From Ceratobasidium sp. AG-K (taxonomy: Eukaryota > Basidiomycota > Agaricomycetes > Cantharellales > Ceratobasidiaceae), in assembly GCA_037039685.1 (NCBI GenBank), contig JAWNGF010000005.1, positions 1,240,001 through 1,304,000 of the forward strand: a stretch of 64,000 bases of DNA, in the 5' to 3' direction. The notes under the pieces were generated by a model. It had not been told where the DNA came from and ran no database searches. It saw only the letters and a list, made by a program, of their open reading frames with translations. The position numbers and the translations under genes are program-made. Positions 62,072-64,000 of the stretch are shown one piece after another (the stretch's first letter is position 1; every line of letters starts with the position of its first letter).

Positions 62072-62486
62072 TGTCATGAGCTGACTAAGCTCAGACATTT
62101 TATTCTGATTTTATATCTTTTTTTCCGAACACTTTCCTTTTTTGGTACAAATGTCCTCTGGCGCCTAACTTGTATCATGTGATGTATTTGTCTTTCCATT
62201 TGATATTGGTGATAGCTTCCAGAACTTCCAGAATGTTGAGTCATGCCTCTTATCTTGCTTATCATCAGATGTACTCGGCTTTCTCACACTGATAGATGAT
62301 GACGTGGCACTGATCCCTCATGTATATAAACCCAGAGGTCAAGCCGGTTAACGACGAGGCTTGACCTCCTCTCCACTAGGACTTGCCCAATTCCATCCTC
62401 CTTACTATCGCTACTCCTTGGGTTCTAAGACTTACCTAGTCGAACCCCTTAACCTTTTATATACCGAATTGACCCAAGTCGGGACA
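62072..62486 (+). repeat. Second copy of the 415-bp LTR, no target duplication
   Basis: Same ends (TGTCATGAGC...GTCGGGACA) and length as 58486-58900, with scattered differences. The flanks (GGGCT left, TTAGG right) do not match, so this copy marks a rearrangement or deletion junction rather than a simple insertion. Confidence 0.82.
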
Positions 62487-64000
62487 TTAGGTCAAGCCTT
62501 TCAAGCATCAGCCTTACGCTCCTGCTCTCCGCCAAGTAGATAGAAAGTACACGGGAAAACAGGCATAGTACAATGGACAAAGTGCTATATTCAATATAGA
62601 CCAGTAGTCCCACGTCGCTATATGCTGTCAGTGAACCCAATCGTTATCCTCTTTTGGGTCATAGCGGCTTTAGTCAGCTAGATACACCCTTAATCTGTTA
62701 TACACTGTCACTATCACGCCCGCCCAAGGCTGCTGATAACTGATAAGATCAGATAAGGAGTATACAAAGCAAAAGCTTAGCGTTCAGCACCCTTCACATC
62801 CCAATCAACATCTTGAGGAAGCCAGATCCTCTCAAGTCAACCTGGAAAGTGGTCGGAGCACCACTCAAGTTAACACTCATATCCATCAAGAATCCCATCA
62901 AGTCGTTGTTTCCATCAGTACGCACTTGTTATGGATACTGACTTCCATTGGTATTTATACTTAGTCTAAACTCACTATACCCAAGGATCGGAAAATGTAC
63001 GAAATATGTCTCGTTTTGTATCGCCGGTAACGAATGTGTTTCGACTTGCATTGTATATACAAAAATGCGAATCGATACTTCTGATGTTTCTCTATCAGTC
63101 GTGACCTTCAGCAACTTGAACGACTCGGAATTCATTAAGTTACAAATTGTTTAAGTTTAATCAATTTGTACCTTCGTGAAATACAAGTATTTCTGGTATA
63201 TCGTCCGACTTGCCGAACCGATCGATTTGATTTCTTTTGCGCTCACTAACGCACAGCCTCGCACATGTATCGGCGGAGTTTCATCTATTTCCGTACAGCG
63301 GCTTCGGAGATATTCTCTTATCAGTGTTCAAATATCGATAGCCACATGATCCACACTTTGAACACAGCATATCTCCACAACTACTGCATGGAATTCCACG
63401 ATCAGACTTGCGTTGGAGTCGCACTGCCTTGCTCTATTTTTGTAGATAGTCTCTATCTTGTAGTTTCCGTGTTCTGGAAAGCTCTTGCAGAACGGCCACA
63501 TGCATAGCCACACTATGTATGGAGTTTGTACCTTTAATATGTACTTTGAGCAGCACTGCATGATCTAACTATAGCTACAGAGCTATTCTTAGGCTACTCC
63601 ACACTACCTAGTGGCCTGGAAATTCTAGTTAGAATATGTGCACTTGAGTATTCATACCTGTGCACTCTAAGGTATATAAACTGGCCTCTGAGAGCCTCCA
63701 AAGGACACCTCTCAATTTACTTTCAATACATCTTTACCAAGTTTATCACTTGTGTGACAGCTTTACAGCTTATTCTAAGACCTAAAGCAGTTCTCCCAAT
63801 AACACTCCTTAATTGTTGAGTTTAACTCCAATTAAGTTGCAGTTGAGGTTGAGATAACTTTAAGAGTTCTACAGTAAGCACTAAGCACTGCACTACAGAT
63901 ACTTGTGTTAGAGAAGTATATTAAGTATTAACTTGATTCTAGCAATCAGGGGGGATATCTTAAATACAACCTATAGGGAACCTTGCCTTGTAGCATTGCT
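62487..64000. other. Intergenic, no gene recognised; LTR-like right edge
   Basis: 62.5-63.55 kb holds nothing I recognise. From about 63.56 kb the sequence has the look of an LTR promoter: GTGCACTTGAG, then GGTATATAAACTGG at 63672-63685, then a C/T-rich leader running to the window edge. Without the second LTR this cannot be confirmed. Confidence 0.3.

Noticed and set aside
1..64000. tRNA genes, rRNA genes and CRISPR arrays.
   Set aside because: No cloverleaf with a GGTTCRANYCC-type B box in place, no rRNA cores, and no regularly spaced short repeats were seen by eye.

Overview
The window looks like the nuclear genome of a basidiomycete, probably an Agaricomycete. The grounds are short GT-AG introns (mostly 45-65 nt) with CTAAC/CTRAY branch points, a tnp2-type DNA transposase, chromodomain-bearing Ty3 retroelements, and BTB and C2H2 families resembling those of Rhizoctonia-like fungi. 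The species is inferred, not shown. No rRNA, tRNA, CRISPR or bacterial operon was seen.

Layout. 0.4-4.1 kb (+): a tandem pair of BTB/POZ-type genes, each broken by one in-frame stop at a different place. 5.0-24.6 kb (-): a head-to-tail array of C2H2 zinc-finger genes, here called A (5.0-8.0), B (10.2-12.3), C (13.1-15.9), D (17.9-20.7) and F (22.8-24.6). A, C, D and the later copy E (35.0-37.6) are diverged copies of one unit of about 4.0-4.6 kb that also includes about 1.5-2 kb of 5' non-coding DNA. 26.9-30.2 kb (-): a tnp2 transposase gene. 31.2-32.6 kb (+): a four-exon gene for an acidic/basic low-complexity protein. 33.6-34.3 kb: a long inverted repeat. 35.0-44.6 kb: the rest of the C2H2 cluster, with E, a truncated F-like remnant (39.4-39.7), G (40.1-43.2, +; two finger pairs fused in one predicted gene) and H (43.5-44.5, pseudogene).

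44.9-62.5 kb is a nest of Ty3 (gypsy) elements. An old minus-strand chromodomain element (left LTR at 44.9 kb, gag remains to 59.06 kb) was hit by three insertions: a complete 7.8-kb plus-strand element (49746-57543; 499-bp LTRs, 5-bp target duplication CTTTG), a 415-bp solo LTR (58486-58900; target duplication CTGAA), and a gag-protease fragment with a 5' LTR only (59057-62071), which ends at a second copy of the 415-bp LTR. Stop codons in the old element sit where related elements carry arginine CGA codons, which points to C-to-T decay at CpG. The same signature marks C2H2 copy H. The last 1.5 kb holds no gene I recognise, apart from an LTR-like TATA region at the edge.

How the genes work together: the C2H2 proteins share finger sequences and a basic C-terminal tail of the form K-[FWY]-A-R-x-R-R, so they are probably nuclear DNA-binding paralogues of one expanded family. 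Their targets cannot be read from the sequence. The region behaves as an accessory, repeat-rich and duplication-prone block.
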